64,000 nucleotides of DNA, from positions 2,546,001-2,610,000 of the forward strand of contig NZ_CP047095.1 of assembly GCF_009806575.1 (NCBI RefSeq), in the 5' to 3' direction. The position numbers and the translations under genes are program-made. The stretch comes from Rossellomorea marisflavi. Its GTDB lineage: Bacteria > Bacillota > Bacilli > Bacillales > Bacillaceae_B. Of the stretch, positions 34,678-43,906 are shown in pieces (position 1 is the stretch's first letter; the number at the start of each line of letters is the position of its first letter). The notes below the pieces were generated by a model. It did no database searches. It was given only the letters and a program-made list of their open reading frames with translations, and was not told the origin of the DNA.

Positions 34678-35014
34678 TGTCATCCCCTCCTTCTATACGG
34701 GTCCAGCGATCTTTATCACGGGTATTGAATTTTTCCATCACTCGATCATGTGCATCCTCGAGGCTGATGCCGAGGGAATTGGCAAGACAGATCACCACAA
34801 ATAAGAGATCACCCAGCTCCTCATCGATGGCCTTTTCTGTTTCCGAATCTTTTTTTGGCTTTTCACCATAATAATGATTGATTTCCCTGGCTAGTTCGCC
34901 CAATTCTTCCGTCAGCCTGGCCATCATGGCCAGCGGGCTGAAGTAGCCTTCCTTGAATTGACTTATGTATGCATCCACATCGTTTTGCATTTGTTCCATT
35001 GTCTTCTTATTCAT
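34664..35014 (-). CDS. ypjD: MazG-like nucleotide pyrophosphohydrolase YpjD
   Basis: The 116-residue all-helical protein of the MazG superfamily has the metal-binding [11 protein letters not shown] and the second acidic motif [16 protein letters not shown]. Family members hydrolyse non-canonical (d)NTPs. It opens the minus-strand series ypjD-dapB-mgsA-bshB1-bshA-cca-birA. A GGAGGAGTG site precedes the chosen ATG at about nine bases; an ATG five codons later is a weaker choice. Confidence 0.9.
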   Translation of the reverse strand: MNKKTMEQMQNDVDAYISQFKEGYFSPLAMMARLTEELGELAREINHYYGEKPKKDSETEKAIDEELGDLLFVVICLANSLGISLEDAHDRVMEKFNTRDKDRWTRIEGGDDNGND

Positions 35015-35109
35015 GAGTCGTCACACTCCTCCATTATCTTTTATCATGTTAGCTAAACTTCACCGTCAATACAACTATTACGCATGCCCCCGGACGGTTA
35101 TAAATGTTA

Positions 35110-35138
35110 TTGCCAGTTTCTATCCCTTCCTATATAAT
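35110..35138 (+). promoter_or_regulatory. ypjC promoter
   Basis: TTGCCA (35110-35115) is 17 bases from a perfect TATAAT (35133-35138), 44 bases before the ypjC start codon and divergent from ypjD. Confidence 0.8.
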
Positions 35139-35182
35139 GTCTCTGTCAACCAGTTCATTACGGCATTGAGGGAGGTTTCACC

Positions 35183-36051
35183 ATGTTAGGGCTCCGCCTT
35201 AAAAATATCATCTTCATTATCCTGGGTTCAGCCATCTTCGCATTCGGATTAGTTCATTTTAACATGAGAAATGAATTGGCGGAGGGCGGATTCACCGGGA
35301 TCACCCTGATCCTTTATTTCTTGTTCCATATCGATCCATCCTATTCCAACCTTGCCCTCAACATCCCCCTGTTCATTCTCGGGTGGAAGCTCCTGGGTAA
35401 GAAATCCTTCGGGTATACCGTCATCGGCACCGTTGGACTATCCGTCTTCCTGTGGATCTTCCAGCGCTACCAGATGAATATCAATCTGGAAGGAGATCTG
35501 TTCCTTGCCGCCCTGTTTGCCGGTGTCTTTGTCGGGATCGGACTCGGAACGATCTTCCGTTTCGGCGGAACGACGGGGGAGTCGACATCCTGGCAAGGCT
35601 TGCCCATAAATACATCGGCTGGAGCATGGGAAGGACCATGTTCATGTTCGATGCCGTCGTCATCCTTGCTTCCCTCCTTACCTATCTTCAATACCGGGAA
35701 GCCATGTATACGCTCGTCGCCGTGTTCGTGGGGGCGAGGGTCATCGACTTCATGCAGGAAGGCGCCTATGCTGCGAGAGGTGCCATGATCATCTCCGACC
35801 ATCATGAAGAGATCGCCAAGATGGTCCATGATAAAATGGATCGCGGCGTCACCGTCTTGAAAGGGCATGGATCCTTCACAAAGCAAGACCGTGAAGTCCT
35901 CTACTGCGTCGTAGGAAAAAACGAGATCGTCCGTCTTAAAAATATCATCAATGCCATAGATCCACACGCCTTCGTATCCGTCACCGTCGTGCATGACGTC
36001 CTCGGAGAAGGCTTTACCTTGGATGCGGATAAAAATCCACTCGACCTTTGA
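35183..36051 (+). CDS. ypjC: YitT-family membrane protein YpjC, frameshifted in this sequence
   Basis: Two overlapping frames together encode a ~289-residue YitT/DUF161-type protein: several membrane segments, then a cytoplasmic DUF2179 domain (MIISDHHEEIAKMVHDKMDRGVTVLKGHG..., VVGKNEIVRLKNIINAIDPHAFVSV). The first frame is in register up to FRFGGTTG. There the run of five G at 35575-35579 would need six to continue into GVDILARLAHKYIGWSMGRT. Without that base the frame ends at 35788. The family's transport role is unproven. GGGAGG precedes the ATG. See the findings for similar breaks nearby. Confidence 0.85.
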
Positions 36052-36069
36052 GCAGCCCGTTTCAGATAA

Positions 36070-36118
36070 AAAAACAGCTCCAGCAGATCCCTTTAGGATC
36101 CGTCTGGAGCTGTTTTTA
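36070..36118. terminator. bidirectional terminator between ypjC and the YugP gene
   Basis: AAACAGCTCCAG pairs with CTGGAGCTGTTT around a 21-base loop, with A's before and T's after, between convergent genes. Confidence 0.85.
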
Positions 36119-36799
36119 TTAGTCGTCGTTGTTCATCCCGGTGTAGATCAGGATCAAACGGAGAAGCTCGATGATGGCTACTGCCGCTGCCGCCACATAC
36201 GTCATGGCCGCCGCGTTCAGCACCTTCTTCGCGTGACGCTCCTCCTCATTGCGGATCAAGCCGAGTGAGACCACCTGGTTCATGGCCCGTGAGGATGCAT
36301 TGAACTCAACCGGAAGTGTAACGAGCTGGAACACGACACCGAGTGCCATGAGGATGATCCCAAGCATGATCATACCTGACAATCGGGTGAAGATTCCGAT
36401 CATAATGAAAATCCATGACATGTTGGAACCGATATTCGCAAGGGGGACCAACCTGTGACGAAATCTTAAGAATGCATAGCTTTCCGCATCCTGTATCGCA
36501 TGTCCGACCTCATGGGCTGCAACGGCCGCACCGGCAACGGAATGACCATGATAATTATCCGGGGATAGTGCCACTGTTTTGGTGACGGGGTTGTAGTGGT
36601 CACTCAGGAATCCCCGGCCTTCTACAACCTTTACATCATACAAACCGTTATCATCCAGGATTCTGCGGGCGACTTCCATACCCGTCATACCTGAAGTGGA
36701 TCTGACTTTGGAATATTTATTGAATGTGCTTTTTACTCTCATCTGTGCAATGATCGGAATGAGAGCGATCAGTAGAAAGTAAATCAAAAATCCTACCAT
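36119..36799 (-). CDS. yugP: YugP-family membrane zinc metallopeptidase
   Basis: The ~226-residue protein has the zinc-binding AAHEVGHAIQD motif, an N-terminal membrane anchor (MVGFLIYFLLIALIPIIAQM), two central membrane segments after the active site and another near the C-terminus (TYVAAAAVAIIELLRLILIY). This is the arrangement of the YugP family (COG2738). GGAGG lies 11 bases before the chosen ATG; a GTG six codons upstream is possible. Substrates are unknown. In B. subtilis yugP is elsewhere, so its place between ypjC and ypjB differs from that genome. Confidence 0.88.
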   Translation of the reverse strand: MVGFLIYFLLIALIPIIAQMRVKSTFNKYSKVRSTSGMTGMEVARRILDDNGLYDVKVVEGRGFLSDHYNPVTKTVALSPDNYHGHSVAGAAVAAHEVGHAIQDAESYAFLRFRHRLVPLANIGSNMSWIFIMIGIFTRLSGMIMLGIILMALGVVFQLVTLPVEFNASSRAMNQVVSLGLIRNEEERHAKKVLNAAAMTYVAAAAVAIIELLRLILIYTGMNNDD

Positions 36800-36858
36800 T
36801 ATCGCCATAACCTCCACATGTTAAATTACCTAAATTCTATAGTGATATAAGGTTCTTG

Positions 36859-37647
36859 TCAATTTTTTTGTCTCTCTGTTGTTTTCGCTTCCTTTTGACC
36901 CTTATATTTTCTCCAACCTACGTAAGATAATGTGGAAATGATGATGCTACCTGTAGAAATGATGACCCACCATAAGGACGGATCGGCCTCATCCTCGGTC
37001 ACATTTTCGAATAAGTCCTTCAAATCTCCTTCAAGGGTGGTCAACTCCGTCATCCCCTCGCTCTTGAGCACGTTTTTGCGATAGTGATCCAAATAGGTGA
37101 TTTTGGCATCCAGCGCCTGGGAACGTTCCACAGGCAAGTCGAGCCTGACACTCGGCTGAATGATATTATATTTGGAAAGGAACGTATTCAACGTGGAATG
37201 GTAGGCTTCCATATCCCCTTCTTCCGCAGCCGTCTTCACGTCGCTGAAGGCTTCCATGATCGGATCTTCCATCTCGACCCAAAGGGGCTGATACCGGCTG
37301 GATAGCGTATCGATTACGAGCCTGAACTTGGTTACGGCATTCACCTTTTGGGCATGATCAACGGAAACCTGATTGATGCTTTCCACTGCATAGTCATGGG
37401 ACATCGTCAGGATCCTCAGCTCATCCATGGACAAGGGGCGGCTGCTGCCCGAAGCCGGGAATACCTCCGAAAAGTGGGTAAGGAACTTTTTTGCCTCCTC
37501 ATATTTCCCAGCCTTTGTCATCTGAAGTGCCTGGTCGGCCAATTCATCAAGTTCCCCGGACCCGGCAGGCGACTCCCCCAGGGCATGAAATGGTTTCGGT
37601 ACCAGCATGAGCGCTATGACAATAAATAATAGTTGAATGACTTTCAT
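36859..37647 (-). CDS. ypjB: sporulation protein YpjB
   Basis: The 262-residue protein has a cleavable-looking signal sequence (MKVIQLLFIVIALMLVPKPFH), a helical outer domain, and one C-terminal membrane segment (WWVIISTGSIIISTLSYVGW) followed by a basic tail. This matches the YpjB family of sporulation proteins. AGGGGGG precedes the ATG at 37647. Upstream on the minus strand CATACACT (37675-37682) fits the sigma-E -10 consensus, though no convincing -35 was found. Exact role unknown. Confidence 0.85.
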   Translation of the reverse strand: MKVIQLLFIVIALMLVPKPFHALGESPAGSGELDELADQALQMTKAGKYEEAKKFLTHFSEVFPASGSSRPLSMDELRILTMSHDYAVESINQVSVDHAQKVNAVTKFRLVIDTLSSRYQPLWVEMEDPIMEAFSDVKTAAEEGDMEAYHSTLNTFLSKYNIIQPSVRLDLPVERSQALDAKITYLDHYRKNVLKSEGMTELTTLEGDLKDLFENVTEDEADPSLWWVIISTGSIIISTLSYVGWRKYKGQKEAKTTERQKN

Positions 37648-37707
37648 TCTCGTCCCCCCTATTGCTACTAGTAAAGTGTATGAAGGGGTGGACAAGAGTA
37701 GACCTCT

Positions 37708-38298
37708 TTACAGCGTCAGGGAGTTCCTCGTTGTCTTCTGGGTGAAATAATAGGCGATCGCAATGGAGGCGATGCTGAGCCAGAAGGTAAAATATCCGAT
37801 ATGCTGTATGTATTTGTATAGTTGGGAATAGACCGGATACTGCATATACACATAATCAATGATGTCATTATGGACCGCCCATACGGCACCCACCACGATA
37901 TGCCACGGCTTCACCCGGTAAAACGAGGAATACAGGATCCCCTGGACCGCCATGGCCCCGTGGGACACCATGAGCATGTACCCTTCCCAAGGAAGATCCC
38001 CCGATACCCAAAGGGTCAGCAGATTCATGACAATCGCCCACACCCCGTATTTGAACAGGGTGATGATGGCCAGGACCTCAAAGATCGGCCAATTCCGTTT
38101 AAGCAGGAAGGCGATCAGCACGAAACAGAAAAACAGGCTTGCAGTCGGACTGTCGGGAACAAAGGGGATGAAAATCCCAGGAGTTTGCTCCAGTTGCGGA
38201 AGGTACCATATATATCCATAGATCGTCCCGAGTACATTGACGATCAAAAGCACCCACAAGAATGCATGATTCCGTAATATTGACCATAACCAAATCAT
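37708..38298 (-). CDS. ypjA: YpjA, polytopic membrane protein (DUF1405)
   Basis: The 196-residue protein is hydrophobic throughout, with about six membrane segments, and matches the DUF1405 family (LWVLLIVNVLGTIYGYIWYL, FIPFVPDSPTASLFFCF, VWAVHNDIIDYVYM). GGTGTGG lies six bases before the ATG. It follows the qcr operon and precedes ypjB, as in B. subtilis. Function unknown; the place after qcrC suggests, but does not show, a link to respiration. Confidence 0.87.
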   Translation of the reverse strand: MIWLWSILRNHAFLWVLLIVNVLGTIYGYIWYLPQLEQTPGIFIPFVPDSPTASLFFCFVLIAFLLKRNWPIFEVLAIITLFKYGVWAIVMNLLTLWVSGDLPWEGYMLMVSHGAMAVQGILYSSFYRVKPWHIVVGAVWAVHNDIIDYVYMQYPVYSQLYKYIQHIGYFTFWLSIASIAIAYYFTQKTTRNSLTL

Positions 38299-38325
38299 TT
38301 AAATCCACACCTTTCGTTACATGAG

Positions 38326-38355
38326 AAAAGAGAGCCAGCATGAGCGGCTCTCTTA
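38326..38355 (-). terminator. qcr operon terminator
   Basis: AGAGAGCC pairs with GGCTCTCT around a loop of about eight bases; on the minus strand UUUUC follows, just after the qcrC stop. Confidence 0.72.
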
Positions 38356-38359
38356 AGCA

Positions 38360-39133
38360 TTATTCCCCTTCTAAACCAGAAATGAATTCTGCCAATTTAT
38401 CCAGTTCTTCATCGGAACCCTGGAACAGATCAGCAGGCATTCCCGGCGGCTTACCATTCACCGCAATATCGGCAACTTCTTCCTGTGAGAGGCCTGTGCC
38501 CACCAGGGATGGACCGGCTCCACCTTGGAGATTGTCACCATGGCAGTTGATACAACCGTTCTTTTGATCCGAATAAATTTTATATCCTTCGGATTCTTTA
38601 TCGATATCCGCTTCTGCCTGGATCTTCCCCTGTTCCTTCGCTGCAGCCCAGTCATGTGTCGCGACGGACTCCCATGTAAGGAAGTAGGTTGCAGCCAGTG
38701 CAAGAATCATGAAACCCGTTGCAAATGGACGCTTTGTCGGGCGTCGTTCAGGTCCCCTGTCGATGAACGGAGCCAGGAGAAGCGCACCGAAAGCGATTCC
38801 AGGAATGATGAAGGCACCGATCACATTATAAGGACCAGATGCGTACGTATACTTCAATAATTGATAGAGAAATAAGAAATACCAGTCAGGCAGCGGTATA
38901 TATCCCGTATCCGTCGGGTCGGCAATCCGTTCCAACGGAGATGGATGAGCCACTGTCAAGCAAAGATAACCGATTAGGAAAACAGCTCCCACCAGCCATT
39001 CCTTCAGCAGGAAGTTCGGCCAGAAGGCTTCTGTTTTGCCTGGGAACTCCGAATAGTCTTTTGGAATATTCGGTTTTCGTTCAGCAGGAACACGCGAGTC
39101 CCCCACAAACTTCATCCCTTTACCACGATGCAT
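38360..39133 (-). CDS. qcrC: menaquinol:cytochrome c reductase, cytochrome b/c subunit
   Basis: The 257-residue protein begins MHRGKGMKFVGDSRVPAERK and combines a subunit IV-like membrane part (WLVGAVFLIGYLCLTVAHPS, PDWYFLFLYQLLKYTY) with a C-terminal cytochrome c domain that has a CINCH heme site and, further on, the GKPPGMPADLF methionine ligand region. It is the third subunit of the Bacillus bc complex in the plasma membrane. The arrangement qcrA-qcrB-qcrC is intact. Confidence 0.96.
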   Translation of the reverse strand: MHRGKGMKFVGDSRVPAERKPNIPKDYSEFPGKTEAFWPNFLLKEWLVGAVFLIGYLCLTVAHPSPLERIADPTDTGYIPLPDWYFLFLYQLLKYTYASGPYNVIGAFIIPGIAFGALLLAPFIDRGPERRPTKRPFATGFMILALAATYFLTWESVATHDWAAAKEQGKIQAEADIDKESEGYKIYSDQKNGCINCHGDNLQGGAGPSLVGTGLSQEEVADIAVNGKPPGMPADLFQGSDEELDKLAEFISGLEGE

Positions 39134-39167
39134 ATTGTCCCCCTCCTTTTAATAGGTTTGTTCGATT

Positions 39168-39842
39168 TTACAACGGCCCAGATATACCCTGCTTACGGAT
39201 CATGAGGAAGTGAGCTCCCATCAGTCCGAGTAGAGCAGCCGGCAGGAAGAATACGTGGATCGCGAAGAATCGTGTAAGCGTCTGCGCCCCAACGATATGG
39301 GGGTCACCTGCGAGGAGGGATTTAACCTGATCACCTATGAACGGGGTTGCTCCCGCAATCTCAAGGCCGACCTTCGTCGCAAATAGCGCTTTCATATCCC
39401 AAGGCAATAAGTAACCCGTGAAACCGAGACCCAGCATGACGAAGAAGATCAATACTCCAACGACCCAGTTCAATTCACGAGGTTTTTTATAGGCTCCCTG
39501 GAAGAATACGCGCAGGGTATGTAGAAACATCATGACGATGACGAGACTCGCACCCCAATGGTGCATCCCACGTACGATCTGTCCGAATGCCACTTCATTC
39601 TGCAGATAATAAACCGATTCCCATGCATTTTTGATATCCGGAACATAGTACATCGTCAAGAACATCCCGGACAGGATTTGAATAACGGTAACGAAAAACG
39701 TCAAACCGCCAAAGCAGTAAACGAACGCAGAAAAGTGATGCGCAGGGTTTACGTGTTCAGGCACTTCGTGATCCGCAATATCACGCCATAACGGCGTAAT
39801 GTCAAGACGCTCGTCCACCCAATCATAGATCTTGTTAAGCAC
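39168..39842 (-). CDS. qcrB: menaquinol:cytochrome c reductase, cytochrome b subunit
   Basis: The 224-residue cytochrome b6-type subunit has four membrane helices and the paired histidines that bind the two b hemes (GMHHWGASLVIVMMFLHTLRVF; LTRFFAIHVFFLPAALLGLMGAHF). It also has GYLLPWDMKALFATKVG near the quinone site and a cysteine in VYCFGG. Length equals the family's. It sits between qcrA and qcrC with short gaps. Confidence 0.97.
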   Translation of the reverse strand: MLNKIYDWVDERLDITPLWRDIADHEVPEHVNPAHHFSAFVYCFGGLTFFVTVIQILSGMFLTMYYVPDIKNAWESVYYLQNEVAFGQIVRGMHHWGASLVIVMMFLHTLRVFFQGAYKKPRELNWVVGVLIFFVMLGLGFTGYLLPWDMKALFATKVGLEIAGATPFIGDQVKSLLAGDPHIVGAQTLTRFFAIHVFFLPAALLGLMGAHFLMIRKQGISGPL

Positions 39843-39856
39843 TGAATACGCCCTCC

Positions 39857-40369
39857 CTACTTCTTAACGAATTTATTTGGTTCAGGTTGTCCAAGATACA
39901 GAATACCGTCTTTCTCTTTTGTCGGATAGGAATCCAACGGAGCTGTAGGCGGTGTCCCGGGAACGTTTTCACCATTCTTGTGGTAAAGTCCGCCGTGACA
40001 TGGACAATAGAACATTTCTTTGTCTTCCTTACTGCCGTTCCAGTTCACGGTACAGCCCAAATGCTTACAGATCGGCGAAAGGGCAATGATTTTGCCTTCC
40101 TTGTTCTTGTATACCCAGGCTGTCTGTGTCACATCCGATGTATACCAGGCATCTTTCTGCTCATAAGAGAAGTCGACACGCACAGGCTCATTGGAAAGTT
40201 CGGACACTTTTTGTTTTGTCGCTTTAAAATCCCCCGATGCTTCCGCTTTCAAAACTGGATCAACAGCAAAACGGACCATCGGCATCAGCATCCCGGCTGC
40301 CATGAAACCGCCTACACCCGTGAGTGTATAGTTAAGGAATTGACGTCTGGAAACACGCTGTTTGCTCAT
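39857..40369 (-). CDS. qcrA: menaquinol:cytochrome c reductase, Rieske iron-sulfur subunit
   Basis: The 170-residue Rieske protein has a twin-arginine-type start (KQRVSRRQFLNYTLTG), one membrane anchor, and the 2Fe-2S cluster motifs CKHLGCTVNW and CPCHGGLYHKNG. It takes electrons from menaquinol. The ATG at 40369 follows GGGGGAAAAGG; a longer frame upstream runs through the leader. It is the first gene of the qcr operon. Confidence 0.96.
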   Translation of the reverse strand: MSKQRVSRRQFLNYTLTGVGGFMAAGMLMPMVRFAVDPVLKAEASGDFKATKQKVSELSNEPVRVDFSYEQKDAWYTSDVTQTAWVYKNKEGKIIALSPICKHLGCTVNWNGSKEDKEMFYCPCHGGLYHKNGENVPGTPPTAPLDSYPTKEKDGILYLGQPEPNKFVKK

Positions 40370-40443
40370 CCTTTTCCCCCCTCTGTCGTAAGGTAAGTCC
40401 ATCCCGGACATATTTCGCACAAATATAAAACTAGGACATAACC

Positions 40444-40472
40444 ATGATATATTAAACTTTTTGTAAAATCAA
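40444..40472 (-). promoter_or_regulatory. qcrABC promoter
   Basis: On the minus strand TTGATT (40467-40472) is 17 bases from TATCAT (40444-40449), about 75 bases before the qcrA start. An AT-rich stretch containing GTATT...AATAC follows upstream. Confidence 0.65.
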
Positions 40473-40510
40473 TAACTGTATTGTCTAAATAATACAACAA
40501 TGTGAAGTTT

Positions 40511-40975
40511 TTATGAATTTTTCTGCCACTTCTGAACAATCACATTCAGGAGCTGTTTCACCTGATCTTCCATGATTGAATGCTTGTATTGCTCGTCGAG
40601 ATGCTCTAGCGGGATCGAAGGCACCCAGACCAGCCCGTCCCCCATCAGGTCCTCGACCCCTTTCCAGCCGCTGTCCGACGTCAGGAAGAAGCAATGCTTC
40701 ACACCGCTCTCCTTCAAGCCATCCCCCCAATGGGCCAGACGGTCCTGCTCATCGGGATATCCTGCATTCAGGGAGTAAGTGTATGGCGGAGTGATGATCA
40801 TCCGGCCCTTGAACTGCCTTTCGAGGTGGAAGCACAGCAGGGTGATGAATTCCATCTGTGCCGCAGACGTACGGATACCGGTTCCGAAATCGGCCGGGAT
40901 CAGCGGTATGACGGCAGTGTCTATGTATTCCTTCTGTTGTTCAAACACGTCTATATCATGTGTATTCCAATTCAT
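40511..40975 (-). CDS. ypiF: YpiF (DUF2487)
   Basis: The 154-residue protein matches the YpiF/DUF2487 family: MNWNTHDIDVFEQQKEYIDT at the start, IPADFGTGIRTSAAQMEFIT, GRMIITPPYTYSLN and the C-terminal VKQLLNVIVQKWQKN. No membrane segment is present. GAGAGGG lies eight bases before the ATG at 40975; upstream in-frame codons are less likely. It precedes qcrA as in B. subtilis. Function unknown. Confidence 0.87.
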   Translation of the reverse strand: MNWNTHDIDVFEQQKEYIDTAVIPLIPADFGTGIRTSAAQMEFITLLCFHLERQFKGRMIITPPYTYSLNAGYPDEQDRLAHWGDGLKESGVKHCFFLTSDSGWKGVEDLMGDGLVWVPSIPLEHLDEQYKHSIMEDQVKQLLNVIVQKWQKNS

Positions 40976-41068
40976 GTTAAACCCTCTCTTTACAAATCTA
41001 TCCTTCATTACCATCATATCATTAATCCAACCTGTTTTAAAGCGATTTCACGAGCGGTACCAGACAAC

Positions 41069-41094
41069 AAAAAAAAGAAAGGCCGGAGCCTTCC
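41069..41094 (-). terminator. ypiB terminator
   Basis: AAGGC pairs with GCCTT around CGGA with flanking pairs; on the minus strand an eight-base U-run follows. Confidence 0.72.
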
Positions 41095-41099
41095 CTTTT

Positions 41100-41642
41100 T
41101 CATCCTTCCAGCGTTTGAAGTTTCGAAGTCAATTCAAGGAATGCCTCCTTGTCCCCCTCATCAAGGGCACGGTCGATCGCCTCCAAGAGACGGTCCTTAT
41201 GGAAGGAGTGCAGGCTTTCAGTCAGGAACTGCTCTGCAACGGCCTTATCCTTCTCATTGATCAGAAGGTATTTCGGCATGAACGGATTCTCTTCCAGGAC
41301 GGCCGCGAACTGGTAGCTTGCATTCGCTTTGCTGAAATTAAGCTGGATATAAATGTCTTCTTCTTTGTTTAAACGGATATCGTGGAATGACTTTTCCGCG
41401 TCGGTCGTCATGATATTCTCTTTATAGAACCTGAACGGAACTTCTTCCACGCAGTGGGTGGACATGACGAGTCCTCTCGGGCAATACTGGGATTCTTCGA
41501 CAAAATGAACCTTCTTCATCAATTGGTCATGACTCATCAGATAATTCAGGATCCACACGCATTCTCTGCGCTTCAGTTGATATCGATTCAAAAACCAGCG
41601 GATAAAATCTTTCTTCTCGTTGACAGAAACAGGGGTGGCCAT
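41100..41642 (-). CDS. ypiB: YpiB (UPF0302)
   Basis: The 180-residue protein matches the UPF0302/YpiB family: [20 protein letters not shown] at the N-terminus, [41 protein letters not shown], and an IDEEP-like C-terminal region ([20 protein letters not shown]). GGAGGG precedes the ATG. It follows ypiA in the same direction and ends at a terminator. Function unknown. Confidence 0.88.
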   Translation of the reverse strand: MATPVSVNEKKDFIRWFLNRYQLKRRECVWILNYLMSHDQLMKKVHFVEESQYCPRGLVMSTHCVEEVPFRFYKENIMTTDAEKSFHDIRLNKEEDIYIQLNFSKANASYQFAAVLEENPFMPKYLLINEKDKAVAEQFLTESLHSFHKDRLLEAIDRALDEGDKEAFLELTSKLQTLEG

Positions 41643-41711
41643 GGTATTCCCTCCTCTGCGAAAATGGTCTGTTACAATCTATATTCGGACATGCCTTCTG
41701 TGATGCCTGAT

Positions 41712-42970
41712 TCAGTCTTGCAATCTTTCAATCAGATCCTGCCACTCATCGTTGGACGGGTCCATGACGATCAGCTGTTTATATACTTCTACCGCTTCTG
41801 TCCGAAGTCCTTCCTCTACAAGAAACTCTCCATACTCGAGAAGGAATTCCTGATGATTCTTAAAGTCAGTATATGCAAGGCGATAATGGTTTAATGCATC
41901 CTTATATTGTTCAAGCCCCTCATACGCTTTGGCAAGGTCCCAGGAAAGCTGCGGTTCTTCTTCCCCTTCCCCTTTGACAATCGCTGCGATTTCAAGCACG
42001 TCTTCGTATTTGTCATAGGCAAAGAATAACTTATTCAGTACAAGGGCCGCTTCCAGATATCCCGGATCCAGGGCAAGGGCATTCCTCAGGAGTTCTTCTG
42101 CATCAGCGTCCAAACCGAGTTTCAGGGCGACTCTGCCCCGAAGAAGCTGAGCTCCTTATTGAACTCATCTTGTTTTTGGCCTTCCCTTACCGCTTCCAGA
42201 CTTTCCTCTAGGCGCTCTTCATGCTCGTAGGCCCTGGCCAATAGAAGGTAAACGGAGTGATACTCAGGGTCCAGTTCTTTGACGGACTCCAATTTCTCGA
42301 TGGCCGTTTCATAAAAGCCGGCTTGGTACGCGGTGAACGCATAGCCGAATAGGGTGTTGATCTCCAGGTGTTCCTCAAGGGCCATTTCGTAATGCTTCAG
42401 TGCTTCCTCGAAAGCCCCTCCAACGCTATATGCCTCCGCAAGCCTCTGGTGGATATGGACACCGCTGAACTCCACATGCCCCGCTTCGACAAGGGCCGTA
42501 TAGTAGCGAATGGCTTCAAGGAATCTGCCGGTCTCCGAATAAAGCTCTGCAAGCCCAAAGTCGATGACAGGCTCTTTCGGGAGAAGCTCTTTGGCACGTT
42601 TGAGCTTCTGCTCACTGACTTCGAACAATCCCTGCATCTGATAAAGATCAGCCAGGAGGAGAAGTCCCCTTGGATACACGGGATCATCGTTATCAAGTTC
42701 CGACAGCCGTTCCACGGCCTCTTCTTCTTTATCCATCTCCACAAGGATTTCTGCGATTTCAATCAGGAGCTCGCCTTCACCAGGATAGTACTCCAGCAGA
42801 TTCTCATAGAGTGATTTGGCTTCTTCGAGGAAACCAAGGTGATGAAGTTCCTCTGCGAGTGAGAACTTTTCTTCATGTGAGCCGAACTTCATTGTTTCTT
42901 CAAGATGCTTCATTGCTTCTTCCAGTTTGCCTTCTTCCAGGGAAGCGATCATTTTTTCTCCAGTGGTCAT
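41712..42970 (-). CDS. ypiA: TPR protein YpiA, frameshifted in this sequence
   Basis: Two frames together give a ~420-residue protein of tandem TPR repeats (SLYENLLEYYPGEGELLIEI, KELLPKEPVIDFGLAELYSE, KHYEMALEEHLEINTLFGYA; second part LLRNALALDPGYLEAALVL), the size of B. subtilis YpiA. The first frame runs to 42122; the second is in register from the run of four C at 42136-42139 (plus strand). One extra base there would join ...NKELSFFG with GRVALKLGLDADAEELL. The start may be the ATG at 42970 or one five codons upstream (42985), which overlaps the upstream gene's stop. Confidence 0.85.
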
Positions 42971-42981
42971 GGTCAATCTCT

Positions 42982-43901
42982 TCATCCTTTACATGTATGT
43001 TCCTCGGCATTACAGCCGGTATGGAGTAGGCTCCACAAAAAATCCGGGGTACGTATGACAATTTCCTCACCTTTCCCACGATAGGCGGTAGGATGCCCAT
43101 TCAGGAAAAGACATTCCCCTTTACTCATCGTACATTTTAGCACATGTTGGGTATCCCGAACGAGTAAGTCGCCCTCTGGTACCTTCTCCAAATAAAGGTT
43201 ATAACTAATTTCTCTGCCGGGAGATAGAATTCCTCTATGGGGGTGGATCCCGATTTTTCTTAAGACCTCTGGTTTCAGGGGGACTTTTTGTCCAATCGGG
43301 ACGCCGATATGGGGAATCTTCACCGATTTCATCGTATTTTGCCAGATCCTCAGATGTCTTTCACGGGTTTGGGTGTCTGGTTCCGTCGAAAAAAAAGGGA
43401 CAAAAGTAATGGGATAATGATTGAGGGCTTCTCTGATCCACCCCCACGGGATCACCGTGAGTGCATCAGCATCCATGATGTCAACCCAAATGACCGGGAC
43501 TTTCCGGGCCCTGCATTTACGGATGATTCCCGGTGTGATCCGTTGAGGGGTCGTCTTCATCCCGATGATGAAGTCGAGGGGACTTAATTGCATCGCCTTC
43601 TTGATTCCCCTCCAATTTTGTTCAAATTCATATTCATACTCGAGGGGAAGGCGGTCAGGATCGTCGTGCATCCTTTCGCGGTGTATTCATCCATGGACCC
43701 CTGATGCTGCAGGTACTCGGGGTATTCAAGGTCACAAAATACGTGGGTTGGCCCCATGACGAAAGGAGAAACATCCCCCCTCATAAAGCGGTAATGGGGA
43801 AATGAACTTCTGATGGCTGATATCATCCCCTCTTCCACCAGGATCGACACAGGTTCTGAGCCGCCAATCATCCTTACTTGTTCCAAGATATATGAAGTCA
43901 T
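42982..43901 (-). CDS. amidohydrolase-like protein of unknown function, frameshifted in this sequence
   Basis: Two frames join into a ~306-residue protein. The N-terminal part has GMISAIRSSFP and MGPTHVFCDLEYPEYLQHQG, which recall the start of dihydroorotase/amidohydrolase domains, but the usual metal-binding HxH is missing. The later part includes KVPVIWVDIMDADAL, TFVPFFSTEPDTQTRERHL and a C-terminal KCTMSKGECLFLNGHPTAYRGKGEE. The break is at a run of four bases (GGGG, 43644-43647), where one more would restore TTILTAFPLEYEYEFEQNW. AAGGTG precedes the ATG at 43901. The stop overlaps a possible ypiA start. I do not know a B. subtilis counterpart. Confidence 0.65.
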
Positions 43902-43906
43902 GAAAA

